Shown here piece after piece: positions 16,592-25,475 of a stretch of DNA of 64,000 nucleotides (positions within the stretch are counted from its first letter, which is position 1; each line of letters opens with the position of its first letter). The DNA lies in the NCBI GenBank assembly GCA_963811595.1, contig CAWERW010000016.1:310001-374000 (forward strand), written 5' to 3'. The notes beneath the pieces are model-generated. The model had not been told where the DNA came from. It saw only the letters and a program-made list of their open reading frames with translations, and ran no database searches. The position numbers and the translations under genes were made by a program. This DNA comes from DASQFQ01 sp963811595 (GTDB lineage Bacteria > Actinomycetota > Thermoleophilia > Solirubrobacterales > Solirubrobacteraceae).

Positions 16592-17492
16592 GCAGGTCAG
16601 CGATCTCGTCGCCGGTCGGGAACGCCTCCAGCGCACCCGGGCGGGTCGTCGAGCGGGACGCGACGCGCACCGCGTCGCTCACCGCGGCGACGAGCGAGGA
16701 GCCGCCGGCGAGCCCGGCGGCGAGGCTGCCGCAGAACGCGTCGCCCGCGCCGGTGGTGTCGACGGCGTCGACCTCCGGAGCCGGGACGTGGGTCAGCTCG
16801 TCGCCGTCGACGACCAGCGCACCCGCCTCGCCCATCGTGACCACGACGGCCATGCCGTTCGCGAGCCCGCGGGCGCGCGCGGTGATGTCCTCGAGCGTCT
16901 CGGGCACGTCGCCGCCGGTCAGCGCGCCGAGCTCCGGCACGTTGGGCACCAGGACGTCGACGTGCCGCAGCAGCTCGGGCGGCAGCGGCCGTGCCGGCGC
17001 CGGGTTCAGGATGACCCGTGATGCGGGTCCCGCGGCCGCCGCCATCACGGCATCGAGCGGGATCTCGAGCTGCACCAGGAGCACGTCGGGAGCCCCGAGC
17101 CCGGCAAGCGCGTCGCGCACTTCGCCCGCGGAGAGGGTGGTGTTCGCGCCGGGCAGCACGACGATCGTGTTCGCGCCCTCGCGGTCGACGGTGATGTGCG
17201 CGGTGCTGGTCGCCGTGTCGTCGCGCGCGCGGACGCCGCGGACGTCGATCCCCTCGCCCGCGAGCGCGTCGGTCAGCCGGCGCCCGTCGAGATCCGCACC
17301 GACGCAGCCAACCATCGCGACGCCTACGCCATGGCGCGCCGCGGACACGGCCTGATTGGCGCCCTTGCCGCCCAGCGCCCGGCTCTGGCCGTCGGCCAGC
17401 AGGGTCTCGCCGCGGCTCGGCAGCCGCGCGACCTCGGCCACCAGGTCGAGATTGAGGCTCCCCACGACGACGACGCTCGGCGACTCGATCAT
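16575..17492 (-). CDS. Ribokinase-like PfkB kinase
   Basis: The protein is 305 residues from ATG 17492 (MIESPSVVVVGSLNLDLVAE). GGKGANQAVSAARHG and VDTTGAGDAFCGSLAAGLA are the two PfkB signatures, and ANTIVVLPGAN and LNPAPARPLPPELL are typical of ribokinases. The start overlaps the stop of the upstream FGGY kinase gene (ATGA), so aldolase, FGGY kinase and this kinase form one operon divergent from a SorC-type regulator. Substrate could be a pentose or deoxyhexose; a sulfosugar kinase role cannot be excluded. Confidence 0.87.
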   Translation of the reverse strand: MIESPSVVVVGSLNLDLVAEVARLPSRGETLLADGQSRALGGKGANQAVSAARHGVGVAMVGCVGADLDGRRLTDALAGEGIDVRGVRARDDTATSTAHITVDREGANTIVVLPGANTTLSAGEVRDALAGLGAPDVLLVQLEIPLDAVMAAAAGPASRVILNPAPARPLPPELLRHVDVLVPNVPELGALTGGDVPETLEDITARARGLANGMAVVVTMGEAGALVVDGDELTHVPAPEVDAVDTTGAGDAFCGSLAAGLAGGSSLVAAVSDAVRVASRSTTRPGALEAFPTGDEIADLLSVRR

Positions 17493-18773
17493 GGGCACGC
17501 CGCCGGGACCGCCTCGAGCGGCGCGACGACGCCCGCGGCGACGCCTCCCAGGAGCGCCGCGCCCCGGCCTGTCGCCTCCTGGACGGGCGACCACTCGATC
17601 GCACCCAGCTTCTGTTCCTTGACGGCGCGCGCGGCCGCGCCCCGCGCCCCGCCGCCCGTCCCGACGATGCGCGTCCGCGGCCCGCCCACCGCATCGATGC
17701 GCGCCAGGGTCGCGGCGCTGAGGTCCGCGCCCGCCTCCAGCGCGGCCCGCCACACGTGGGCGGGGCTCGTGCCCGTCTCGCCCGGCCCGAGCTCCGCGGC
17801 GGCCGCGCCGGGGCGCCTCGCGCTCCGCCTGGCCGTTCACGCCCAGCTCTTGCAGCACGGAGGCGAGCGAGACGTTGAGCTCGTTGCCGCTGAGCAGCGC
17901 CCAGCGGTCGGGGATGACGTGCCACCCCACCGTGACGCCGTTCGCGACCGCTTCGGCGATCCGCTCCTGCACGAGCGGCTGCGGGACGCTGCGCACGAAG
18001 ACGTCGGCGGTCCCCGACGAGTGCAGGACGTCGCCCTCGGCGGTCGCCCCGGTCCCCACCATCGCCGCAACGTGATCGTGCCCTGCGACGGTGATGACGG
18101 CGCCCCTCGCCGCGGGCAGCGCGTCGCCGGCGTGCCCCAGCGGCGTGCCCGCGGGGACGAGCTCGGCGAGGAACCCCTCCGGCACGCCGAGCCAGCCCAG
18201 CGCCTCCGGCCACCATGCGCGATCCCGGAGCGAGAGCATGCCGGTGCGCGACGCCAGCGACAGCTCGGCGGCGTCCTCGGCGCCGAGCGAGCGCGCGATC
18301 CACTCGGGCATGCCGAGCCAGCGCACCGCCTCCGCGGCGCCCGGCGCGTGCGAGCGCTGCCAGCGGAGCTTGGCGAGCGCGCACAGCGGCGATGCCGGCA
18401 AGCCGGTCCGCGCGGCAAACGTCCCGCGGCCGAGCGCGCCCGCGATCGCGCGCGCCTCGTCCGTCCCGCGGACGTCGTGCCACGCGATGGCCGGACCGAC
18501 CGGCTCGCCGCGCCGGTCGAGCAGCACGCCGGTCTCCGCCATGCCGGCGATCCCGACGGCCGCCACGGTCCCCGCGGGCGCCTCGGCGAGCGCCGTGGCG
18601 GCGACCGTGTGGACCGCGCGCGTGATCGTCAGCGGGTCGAGCTCGGCGCCGGTCGCGACGGAGGTCCAGGGCGTGCGGGCGCGGGCCTCGCTCAGCTCCT
18701 CGCCCTCGGAATCGAGCACGAGCGCCTTGCAGTACGTCGTGCCGACATCGAGCCCGACGAGCAGCTGCCGCAC
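17489..18773 (-). pseudogene. FGGY-family carbohydrate kinase, apparent +1 frameshift near 17810
   Basis: The start is GTG 18773, 2 bases after the aldolase stop. The N-terminal ATPase motif VGLDVGTTYCKALV, ITVAGHDHVAAMVGTGA and SSGTADVFVRS fit FGGY kinases. The frame breaks in GGGG at 17810-17813 (CCCC on the coding strand): removing one base joins QAEREAPGAAAAELGPGE to SPAHVWRAALEAGADL and ends at 17489, giving 427 residues, close to the 432 of the paralogue at 20695. As written, the frame instead runs through into the ribokinase frame. Confidence 0.78.
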
Positions 18774-18775
18774 CG

Positions 18776-19681
18776 CTACCCCGCTGCGTCGACGATCGCC
18801 AGCAGCTCCTCCATGCGCGCGCGGCCGACGCCGTCGAAGAACTTCCGTCGCTCGGCGGAGGGCCGGCCGACGGCCTCCTTCCACAGCGAGCGCCCGGCGA
18901 TGAACCCGTCCGCCCCGCCCGCCATGGCGTTGCGCAGCTGCTCGCAGAACGCCTCGTGATCGACGCCCGCCGAAAGCACGGCCCACGGCACGTCGATCGC
19001 GTCGGTGACGCGCCGGCACCCTTCCGCGCTGCCCGGGTACTCGAGCTTGAGCACCTTCGTGCCGCACTCCTGCAGGAACACGGCGCCGTCGACGACGAGG
19101 TCCTCCTTGCGGGAGGCGAAGTCCTCCGGGCTCTCGTCGTCGAACCGGTAGGTCATGAGCTCCATCACGCAGAGCAGGTCCGCACGCCGGCAGTCCTCGA
19201 GCGCGGTCCGCACCGTGGCGGCCGTGTAGCCGTCGAGGTCCTCGCGGTCGGCGCGCAGGAAGACCATCACCTTCGCCGCCGTGGCGCCGAGGGCTCGCGC
19301 GCCCTCCGCGCCAAGGCCGGTGATCAGCCCGGAACGGCGCAGACCGTCCTCGACCTCGTGGCCGTCGGCCTCGATCCGGACGATGAGCCCCACGTCACGC
19401 GGGACCACGTCGGCGTCGACGATGTGGGGCAGCGACACATCGGGGTCCACCAGGACCGCGCTGGCCTCGCGCCCGATCGTGTCGACGAGGTCGGCCTTGA
19501 ACGCGCGCTGCTCCTCGGGAGCGCTCGACACACCGAGCCCGTCGAGCATGTCGACGAGCGGCTGGCCGTGATCGGCAGCGATGACGGCAAAGCGGCCGCC
19601 TGACGTCTGGATCTGGCGCAGGGCGCGGCGCTCGGCCGTCGTCGGTGCGGTGGTGGCGCGGGTCGTGTCTGTGAGCGGCAT
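18776..19681 (-). CDS. LacD-type class I ketose-bisphosphate aldolase
   Basis: The protein is 301 residues from ATG 19681 (MPLTDTTRATTAPT); GTG 19696 would add five residues. Landmarks are FAVIAADHGQPL, VLVDPDVSLPHI, the Schiff-base region KVLKLEYPGS and VPWAVLSAGVDHEAF followed by DGFIAGRSLWKEAV. These match tagatose-1,6-bisphosphate aldolase LacD and the related sulfofructose-phosphate aldolase YihT. It heads an operon with an FGGY kinase and a ribokinase-like gene and faces a SorC regulator across about 50 bp. Confidence 0.85.
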   Translation of the reverse strand: MPLTDTTRATTAPTTAERRALRQIQTSGGRFAVIAADHGQPLVDMLDGLGVSSAPEEQRAFKADLVDTIGREASAVLVDPDVSLPHIVDADVVPRDVGLIVRIEADGHEVEDGLRRSGLITGLGAEGARALGATAAKVMVFLRADREDLDGYTAATVRTALEDCRRADLLCVMELMTYRFDDESPEDFASRKEDLVVDGAVFLQECGTKVLKLEYPGSAEGCRRVTDAIDVPWAVLSAGVDHEAFCEQLRNAMAGGADGFIAGRSLWKEAVGRPSAERRKFFDGVGRARMEELLAIVDAAG

Positions 19682-19733
19682 CGGGGTCGTCCTCACTTGC
19701 GGGTCGTTTCGTTGGCTGGTACAACCCTACGAC

Positions 19734-20684
19734 GTGCCTGAACAATTGTCCAGCACATTTGTGCAGGAAGTGACCGATGCTGCGGAGCTGTACTACCGCG
19801 ACCAGCTCTCGCAGCAGGAGGTCGCGCAGCGGCTCGGCGTCTCCCGGTCGACGGTGTCGCGGATGCTGCAGCTCGCGCGCGACGAGGGGATCGTCCACAT
19901 CGAGATCCGCCGCCCGTCGTCACCCGAGCGCCTCTCGGAGGAGCTGCGCTCGGTGCTCGGCCTCCGGCGCGTGGTCGTGGTCCCCGCCTCCAGCCGGAGC
20001 GGCCTGCACGTCCTCGCCGCGCCCGCGGTCGAGGAGATCGCCAGGCTCGCGCTGGCACCCGGCGACGCGATGGCCGTGTCCTGGGGCAGCACCATCGAGG
20101 AGATCGCGCAGTCCCGGCAGTTCCCGCCCCTGCACGGCGTGCACCTCATCCCGGCCATCGCCGCGTTCGACGAGATCGACGCGCGCTTCCAGACGAACGA
20201 GATCGCCCGGCGGATCGCCGCGCTGGCCGGCGCGGACGTCGACTTCCTGCACTCGCCGGCCATGCCGTCTCAGCGGCTTCGCAGGACGCTCCTGGCGGAC
20301 GAGGACGTGAGCCGCCGGCTGGCCCTCTGGGACCGGCTCGCAGCCGCGCTCGTCGGCATCGGGCCCCCGACCGCCGAGGTGGAGACCGCGCCGGCCCACG
20401 CCCTCGCCGCACGTGACGACCTCGTGCACGCCGTCGGCGACGTGGCCTCGCGCTACTTCGACATCGACGGGCGCCCCGTCGCGTTCGAGGACGAGAAGCT
20501 GCTGCTGGCCGTGTCCCGCGATCAGCTGCGCAACACCGGCACCGTGATCGCCGTGGCGGGGGGAGCTCCCAAGGGACCCTCGATCGTCGGGGCGGCACGC
20601 GCGGGCCTGATCCACGTCCTGGTCACGGACGACACCGCGGCGCGGGCCGCGCTCGATTGCTTGCGGGCGGGAGCGACGGACTAG
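19734..20684 (+). CDS. SorC/DeoR-type sugar-binding transcriptional regulator
   Basis: The helix-turn-helix LSQQEVAQRLGVSRSTVSRML is followed by LARDEGIVHIEI and a C-terminal sugar-phosphate sensor domain (LAPGDAMAVSWGSTIEEIA, VAGGAPKGPSIVGAARAG), as in SorC, DeoR of Bacillus and CggR. GTG 19734 gives 316 residues; GTG 19770 (MTDAAELYYRDQL) fits the family N-terminus better and would leave a near-palindrome at 19738-19753 in the leader. It probably controls the divergent aldolase operon and the FGGY kinase gene 10 bp behind it. Confidence 0.87.
   Translation: MPEQLSSTFVQEVTDAAELYYRDQLSQQEVAQRLGVSRSTVSRMLQLARDEGIVHIEIRRPSSPERLSEELRSVLGLRRVVVVPASSRSGLHVLAAPAVEEIARLALAPGDAMAVSWGSTIEEIAQSRQFPPLHGVHLIPAIAAFDEIDARFQTNEIARRIAALAGADVDFLHSPAMPSQRLRRTLLADEDVSRRLALWDRLAAALVGIGPPTAEVETAPAHALAARDDLVHAVGDVASRYFDIDGRPVAFEDEKLLLAVSRDQLRNTGTVIAVAGGAPKGPSIVGAARAGLIHVLVTDDTAARAALDCLRAGATD
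19738..19753. promoter_or_regulatory. Near-palindromic candidate operator of the SorC regulator
   Basis: CTGAACAATTGTCCAG matches its own complement except for one base pair. It overlaps the first codons of the longer version of the regulator; GCACATTTGTGC follows at 19753-19764. Both lie between divergent genes, as expected for an operator, and support the later GTG start. Confidence 0.45.
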
Positions 20685-20694
20685 GTTTCCACGC

Positions 20695-21993
20695 GTGAGC
20701 CGCGAGCTGCTGCTGGGACTCGACCTCGGCACGACCTCGTGCAAGGCGGCCGTGGTCACGCCCGACGGCGAGGAGATCGCGCACGGCCAGGCGCCGATCA
20801 CGTGGTCGCCGCTGCCGACCGGCGCCGAGATCGACCCGCAGGCGTTCGTCGACGTCGCGCTGACCGCGGCGGCGCAGGCGCTCGACCGCGCGCCGGACGG
20901 CGAGGTCACCGGCCTCGGCGTGTCGAGCATGGCCGAGACCGGCGTGCTGCTGGGCCGCGACGGCGAGCCGGTCCTCCCCTCGATCGCGTGGTACGACTCG
21001 CGCGGCGAGGAGGCGGCGCAGCGGATCGACGAGGAGCTGCCCGGCTTCGCCGCCACCACCGGGCTGTCGGCGCGCGCGCTGCGGACGATCGCGAAGTACC
21101 GCTGGCTGCGCGACAACGCGCCCGAGAGCGAGCGCGGCGTGCGCTGGCTGAGCGTCGGCGAGTGGGTCGTGCACCGGCTCGGCGGCGAACAGGGCGCGGA
21201 GCTGTCGCTCGCCTCCCGCACCGGGTTCCTCGACCTCCACGCGCGCGGGTGGTGGGACGAGGCGCTGGCGTGGGCCGGCGCGCCGGCGGGCCTGCTGCCC
21301 GAGCCGGCGTTCGCGGGCACGCCGCTCGGCCGCGCCGGCGACGCGCTGCCGCGCGCCCGCGGCGCCGTGCTCGCCGTCGGCGGCCACGACCACCTGAGCG
21401 CCGCGGTCGGCGCGGGCGCGGTCGGCGAGGGGGACGTGCTCGACTCGTGGGGCACCGCGGAGGCGTTCGTGCGCGCGGTCGCGCCGCTCGACCGCGAGCG
21501 CGTGGCGCAGGCGGTCGCGGACGAGATCATGGTCGGCTGGCACGCCGTTCCCGAGCGCCAGAACCTGCTCGGCGCGATGCGCTCGGGCGCCGCGCTCGGG
21601 CGCGTGCTCGCGCTGCTCGGCGTCGGCCCGGACGGCCGCGACGCGCTCGAGCGCGCGGCGCTCGACGTCGACGCCGAGGCCGGCGGCATCGAGCTGCAGG
21701 GCCTCAACGACTACCGCGTGGCGCTCGTCAACATCGGCGCCGACCCGACCCCGGCGCTCGTCTGGCGCGCGGCGCTCGAGTCGGCTGGCCGCGGCGCGGC
21801 CGACCTGCTCGACCGGATGGCGCGCGTCGCGGGCCCGCACACGCGGCTCGTGATGGCGGGCGGCTGGTCGGAGGGCGTCGCCGCGCGCGCCGTCAAGGAG
21901 GCGCACATCGGCCCGTTCGAGCGCTCGGAGGCGGTGTTCATGGGCGCCCGCGGCGCGGCGCTGACCGCCGGCCGGGCCGCGGGGCTGCTCTAG
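20695..21993 (+). CDS. FGGY-family carbohydrate kinase (intact)
   Basis: This 432-residue kinase starts with GTG 20695 (MSRELLLGLDLGTTSCKAAV). It has the N-terminal ATPase loop, GLGVSSMAETGVLLG, AVGGHDHLSAAVGAGA, DSWGTAEAFVRA and a C-terminal VMAGGWSEGVAARAVK. It is a clear paralogue of the frameshifted FGGY gene at 17489-18773. FGGY enzymes phosphorylate xylulose, ribulose, glycerol, gluconate and related substrates; this one is not assignable further. The stop overlaps the convergent HATPase gene by 4 bp. Confidence 0.88.
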   Translation: MSRELLLGLDLGTTSCKAAVVTPDGEEIAHGQAPITWSPLPTGAEIDPQAFVDVALTAAAQALDRAPDGEVTGLGVSSMAETGVLLGRDGEPVLPSIAWYDSRGEEAAQRIDEELPGFAATTGLSARALRTIAKYRWLRDNAPESERGVRWLSVGEWVVHRLGGEQGAELSLASRTGFLDLHARGWWDEALAWAGAPAGLLPEPAFAGTPLGRAGDALPRARGAVLAVGGHDHLSAAVGAGAVGEGDVLDSWGTAEAFVRAVAPLDRERVAQAVADEIMVGWHAVPERQNLLGAMRSGAALGRVLALLGVGPDGRDALERAALDVDAEAGGIELQGLNDYRVALVNIGADPTPALVWRAALESAGRGAADLLDRMARVAGPHTRLVMAGGWSEGVAARAVKEAHIGPFERSEAVFMGARGAALTAGRAAGLL

Positions 21994-22382
21994 CCCGTCG
22001 GGTGGAACGGCAGGTCGGCCCACACGATCGTGTGCGAGCCGCGCTCCACGCCCCAGGACAGGGCGAGCGCATCCACGAGCTTGAGCCCGATCCCTCCCGT
22101 GACCGGGTCCGACTCGCGGATGCGCACCGCACCCGTCCGCCCGCCGTCCTCGACCTCGAGGTGCAGCACCGCACCGTCGGTGGAGACGCGCACGCGCAGC
22201 GGAGCGTTCCGGGCGATCCCGGCGTGCCGCATGCTGTTGCTCAGGAGCTCGGTGACGACCAGCTCGGCGTCCGCCAGCTCGTGTTCGGCCATGCGCCCGG
22301 CAAGGTGCCGGCGCAGCAGCGCGCGTACTCCTTGCGCAGCCTCCGCTCGCGCGGGGACATCCAGATTCAGAGGCTCGGGCAT
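21990..22382 (-). CDS. Anti-sigma-factor-like HATPase (RsbW/SpoIIAB type)
   Basis: A 130-residue protein from ATG 22382 (MPEPLNLDV), preceded by GAAGGGG; GTG 22403 would add seven residues. The GHKL ATPase motifs are visible: VVTELLSNSMRHAG (N box), LEVEDGG and GGIGLKLVDALALSWG. Such single-domain kinases bind and phosphorylate anti-anti-sigma factors or inhibit sigma factors. No sigma factor or antagonist is adjacent, so its partner is unknown. It lies 134 bp behind the SARP regulator gene on the same strand. Confidence 0.82.
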   Translation of the reverse strand: MPEPLNLDVPARAEAAQGVRALLRRHLAGRMAEHELADAELVVTELLSNSMRHAGIARNAPLRVRVSTDGAVLHLEVEDGGRTGAVRIRESDPVTGGIGLKLVDALALSWGVERGSHTIVWADLPFHPTG

Positions 22383-22515
22383 GGCGCCCCTTCCGCGGTC
22401 CACACGTCCGCGTCCAGCGGAGCGTGCGTTCCCATCGGTTGCAATGTGACCGGCGGCGAGCAGCGCTCTCGGCTCGGTCCCGTTGCTTCCCGGGTACCCG
22501 ATTGCGCGGGACCCA

Positions 22516-25197
22516 CTAACCGGTTCCGGCCCGAGCGGCGGCCTCGTTCAGGTCGACGACACGTCCGGCCCGCACCGCGTCGTCGTACTCAGGATCTCCG
22601 AGCGCCGCCCGCAGCCGCGCCTTGACCTCGACGACCCACGTCTCCTCGTCGGGGTGGCGCGAGGCTCCCGCGGCGTCCCGCGCGGCCTCGGCGGAGCCGA
22701 TCAGCTCGGCGCCCGTGCGCGGATCGACCATCGCGGCCATCGTCTCCAGCGTCTCGAGGATGCCGGGCCGCTCGTCGAGCTCGATCGACAGCGCGAGACC
22801 CTCGCGGAGCAGCGCGAGCGCGCGCTCCGGGTCGCGCTGCCCGACGAGCAGCGCGCGGGCAAGCGTGCGCAGCGCCGACGCGACGTGCGAGGGATCCGCG
22901 GTGCTGCGCGCCAGCGCGACGCTCTCGTCGAGCAGCTCGATCGCGCGCTCGTGCTGGCCGGCGCCGCTGTAGGCGAGCCCGAGGTTCTGCGTGGCGATGT
23001 CGCTCATCGCGGGCTCGCCCGCGTCGCGCCACAGCTCGACCGCCCGCTCGTAGAGGCGGATCGCGTCGTCGAACGCCCCCTCGTAGAGCTCGATGTTGCC
23101 GAGATTGACGAGCGCGCGCGCGAGGAAGGCGTTGTCGCCGGCACGGTCGGCCAGCTCGACGCTCTCGGCGAACAGCTCCCGCGCCGCCTGGAAGTCGCCC
23201 TGCTCGCCCGCAAGCACGCCGGCGGCGTTGAGCGTGCGCAGCCGCAGCGCGGGCGGGCCCTCGCCGCTGGCGAGCGCCGTCGCCGCCAGCGCGCGCCCCT
23301 CGGCGAGGTTCCCGCGCGTCTCCCAGTAGCGCCAGCCCCCGAACAGCGCCAGCGCGGTCGCGGCGTCGCCGTCGGCCGCCGCGAAGCCGATCGCGGCGCG
23401 GATGTTCTCCCGCTCGGCGTGCTGCTCGTCCAGCCAGTCGCCGACGTCGCGGCCGAGCCGGATCTCGTCGGCTCGCAGGGCGAGCTCGGCGTAGGCGCGT
23501 GCGTGGCGCCGGCGGATCTCCGTCTCCCCCGGGTCCTCGGCCAGCCGCTCGAGCGCGTACTCGCGCACGGTCTCCAGCATCCCGAAGCGCCCGCCGCTCG
23601 CCGTCACGAGGCTGTGGTCGACGAGCGTCGCCAGGCCGTCGAGCACGTCCTCCCCGCACACCGCCTCGGCCAGCTCGAGCGTCCAGCCGCCGACGAACAC
23701 GCCGAGGGCGGCGAACAGCCCCTGCTCCGCCGGCGCGAGCAGGTCGTAGCTCCAGCCGATCGCCGCGCGCAGCGTCTGCTGGCGCGCGGGCGCGTCGCGC
23801 GGGCCGCCGCTCAGCAGGTCGAGCCGGTGCTCGAGCCGCTCGAGGATCGCCGCGGGCGCGAGCACGCGGGTGCGCGCGGCCGCCAGCTCGATCGCGAGCG
23901 GCAGCCTGTCGAGCCGCTCGCAGATGCGCTCGATCAGCGCGCGCTCGCCCGTCAGGTCGCGCCGCGGGTCGACGGCGCGCGCGCGGCTGAGGAACAGCTC
24001 GACCGCGGGCGCGACGGCCAGCGGGGCGATCGGCAGCTCATGCTCGCCCGCCACGTGCAGCGGCGCGCGGCTCGTCGCGACGACCTTGAGCCCGGGTGAC
24101 GCGGCGAGCAGGGCGGCGACCTCGGGCGCGGCGGCGAGCACGTGCTCGAAGTTGTCGAGCACGACCAGCGCGACGTCGTCGTCCCCGAGCGCCTGCGCGA
24201 TCGCCGGCCCGACGCGCTCCGCGTCGTTGATCGCCGCCAGCGTGACGAAGCGCGCTCCGGCGCCGGCGCGGCGGGCGAGCTCGAGGCCGAGGCGCGTCTT
24301 CCCGATCCCCCCGGGGCCGGTGAGCGTGAGCAGGCGGACGCCGGGGTCCGCGAGCAGCGCCTCGGCGCCCGTCAGGTCCTGCTCGCGACCGAGCAGCGGC
24401 GTGAGCGGGGCGGGCAGCAGGGGTTGAACGAGCTCGCGGGGCCGGCCGGCCCCTTCGAGTGCGGGGTCCTGCGCGAGGATGGCCGCCTCGAGCCGCTGCA
24501 GCTCGTGACCCGGGACGAGCCCGAGCTCGTCGACCAGCGACGCGCGCACGCGCCGATAGGCCTCGAGGGCGTCGGCCTGCCGCCCCGCGCGGTAGAGCGC
24601 GAGCATGAGCTGAGCGTGCAGCTGCTCGCGGTAAGGGTGCTCGACCGCCAGCGCCTCGAGCTCCCCGACGACCGCGGCATGACCGCCGAGCGCGAGGTCG
24701 ACGGCGAGCCGCTCCTCCAGCGCCTCGAGCCGTAGCTCCGCGAGCCGGTCGGGCTCGCTGGCGGCCGGGCCGAGCAGCGGCGCGTCGGCGAGCGGCGGGC
24801 CGCGGAACAGCGCCAGCGCGGCGCGCAGGTCGCGCGCCGCGCTCTCGAGCTCGCCCGCCGCGCGGGCGCGCCGGGCGGCCTCGACGAGCGTCTCGAACCG
24901 CTCGAGGTCGAGGTCGCCCGGCTCGAGCGCGACCGCGTACCCCGACGCGTGCGTGACGATCGGGTCGCCCGCCCCGAGCGCGCGCCGCAGCCGGAACACG
25001 TGGACCTGCAGCGCCTTGGCGGCGGTCGCCGGCGGCTCGTCGCCCCACAGCACGTCGACGAGGCGCGACGGCGAGACCGCCTCCTCGCGATGGGCGAGCA
25101 GCAGCGCGGCGAGCAGCGAGCGCTGCTTGGCGGCCTTGAGCACGACCGGGCCGTCAGGCCCGTCGACGCGCAGCGGTCCGAGGATCGCGAACTGCAT
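22516..25197 (-). CDS. AfsR/SARP-type regulator with NB-ARC ATPase and TPR domains (SARP-1)
   Basis: This 893-residue protein has an OmpR-like winged helix (1-95, with KQRSLLAALLLAHREEAV and VHVFRLRRAL), a bacterial transcriptional activation domain (97-242), an NB-ARC STAND ATPase (about 265-560; P-loop TGPGGIGKTRL at 292-302, Walker B ALVVLDNFEHV) and a C-terminal helical TPR region (570-890, repeats such as ALVNLGNIELYEGAFDDAI). SARP proteins activate promoters with heptamer direct repeats; such repeats start 9 bp from this start codon. The TPR part could sense a small ligand. It is divergent from tiny-ORF array 1 and paralogous to the 914-residue protein at 28102. Confidence 0.92.
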   Translation of the reverse strand: MQFAILGPLRVDGPDGPVVLKAAKQRSLLAALLLAHREEAVSPSRLVDVLWGDEPPATAAKALQVHVFRLRRALGAGDPIVTHASGYAVALEPGDLDLERFETLVEAARRARAAGELESAARDLRAALALFRGPPLADAPLLGPAASEPDRLAELRLEALEERLAVDLALGGHAAVVGELEALAVEHPYREQLHAQLMLALYRAGRQADALEAYRRVRASLVDELGLVPGHELQRLEAAILAQDPALEGAGRPRELVQPLLPAPLTPLLGREQDLTGAEALLADPGVRLLTLTGPGGIGKTRLGLELARRAGAGARFVTLAAINDAERVGPAIAQALGDDDVALVVLDNFEHVLAAAPEVAALLAASPGLKVVATSRAPLHVAGEHELPIAPLAVAPAVELFLSRARAVDPRRDLTGERALIERICERLDRLPLAIELAAARTRVLAPAAILERLEHRLDLLSGGPRDAPARQQTLRAAIGWSYDLLAPAEQGLFAALGVFVGGWTLELAEAVCGEDVLDGLATLVDHSLVTASGGRFGMLETVREYALERLAEDPGETEIRRRHARAYAELALRADEIRLGRDVGDWLDEQHAERENIRAAIGFAAADGDAATALALFGGWRYWETRGNLAEGRALAATALASGEGPPALRLRTLNAAGVLAGEQGDFQAARELFAESVELADRAGDNAFLARALVNLGNIELYEGAFDDAIRLYERAVELWRDAGEPAMSDIATQNLGLAYSGAGQHERAIELLDESVALARSTADPSHVASALRTLARALLVGQRDPERALALLREGLALSIELDERPGILETLETMAAMVDPRTGAELIGSAEAARDAAGASRHPDEETWVVEVKARLRAALGDPEYDDAVRAGRVVDLNEAAARAGTG

Positions 25198-25205
25198 CCC
25201 GAGCG

Positions 25206-25248
25206 GTTACCCGCGCGTTACCGCGCGGTCAGCGGGCCCCCGCACGAT
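25206..25248 (+). promoter_or_regulatory. SARP-type operator/promoter A, upstream of tiny-ORF array 1
   Basis: Three heptamers GTTACCC (25206), GTTACCG (25217) and GTCAGCG (25228) repeat at exactly 11 bp. Eight bases after the last one comes CACGAT (25243-25248), a -10-like box. Direct repeats at one helical turn with the last repeat 8 bp before the -10 is the established SARP promoter layout. The expected transcript starts near 25255 and runs through the tiny ORFs into the MFS gene. The same arrangement occurs at 26747 and 30850. Confidence 0.75.
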
Positions 25249-25339
25249 GGCGGCGTGACCTGGACTGACCATCTGAGTGAGAGCGGATCCATGCGGCGCG
25301 TCCGCGGATTCTCCCTCATGGGACACGAAGGAGACGCTC

Positions 25340-25360
25340 ATGCCTGCGCGCCGCTACTAG
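25340..25360 (+). CDS. Tiny ORF 1: hexapeptide MPARRY
   Basis: ATG 25340 follows GAAGGAG (25327-25333) after 6 nt and six codons later TAG ends the ORF. It is the first complete member of array 1 and would be translated from the transcript of promoter A. No known family; the hexapeptide could be a signal or product precursor. Confidence 0.65.
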   Translation: MPARRY

Positions 25361-25385
25361 ACCTCGCCTACCGAAGGAGTCGCTC

Positions 25386-25406
25386 ATGCCCATGCGTCGC
25401 ACCTAG
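25386..25406 (+). CDS. Tiny ORF 2: hexapeptide MPMRRT
   Basis: GAAGGAG (25373-25379) lies 6 nt before ATG 25386; TAG follows after six codons. Residues 1, 2, 4 and 5 equal those of tiny ORFs 1, 3 and 4. The distance to the previous start is 46 bp. Confidence 0.65.
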   Translation: MPMRRT

Positions 25407-25430
25407 TACCGACCGCCGAAAGAGTCGCTC

Positions 25431-25451
25431 ATGCCCTTGCGTCGCAACTAG
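25431..25451 (+). CDS. Tiny ORF 3: hexapeptide MPLRRN
   Basis: GAAAGAG (25418-25424) lies 6 nt before ATG 25431; TAG follows after six codons. The 6-nt spacer TCGCTC equals that of tiny ORF 2. The C-terminal Asn recalls the MccA heptapeptide of microcin C, but no adenylating enzyme is nearby. Confidence 0.65.
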   Translation: MPLRRN

Positions 25452-25475
25452 AACCCGCAATCCGAGGAGATGCCC

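Noticed and set aside
16575..19067. 830-codon ORF read as an FGGY-ribokinase fusion
   Set aside because: The join is an artefact of the +1 frameshift at 17810; the FGGY C-terminus continues in another frame to its own stop overlapping the ribokinase ATG.
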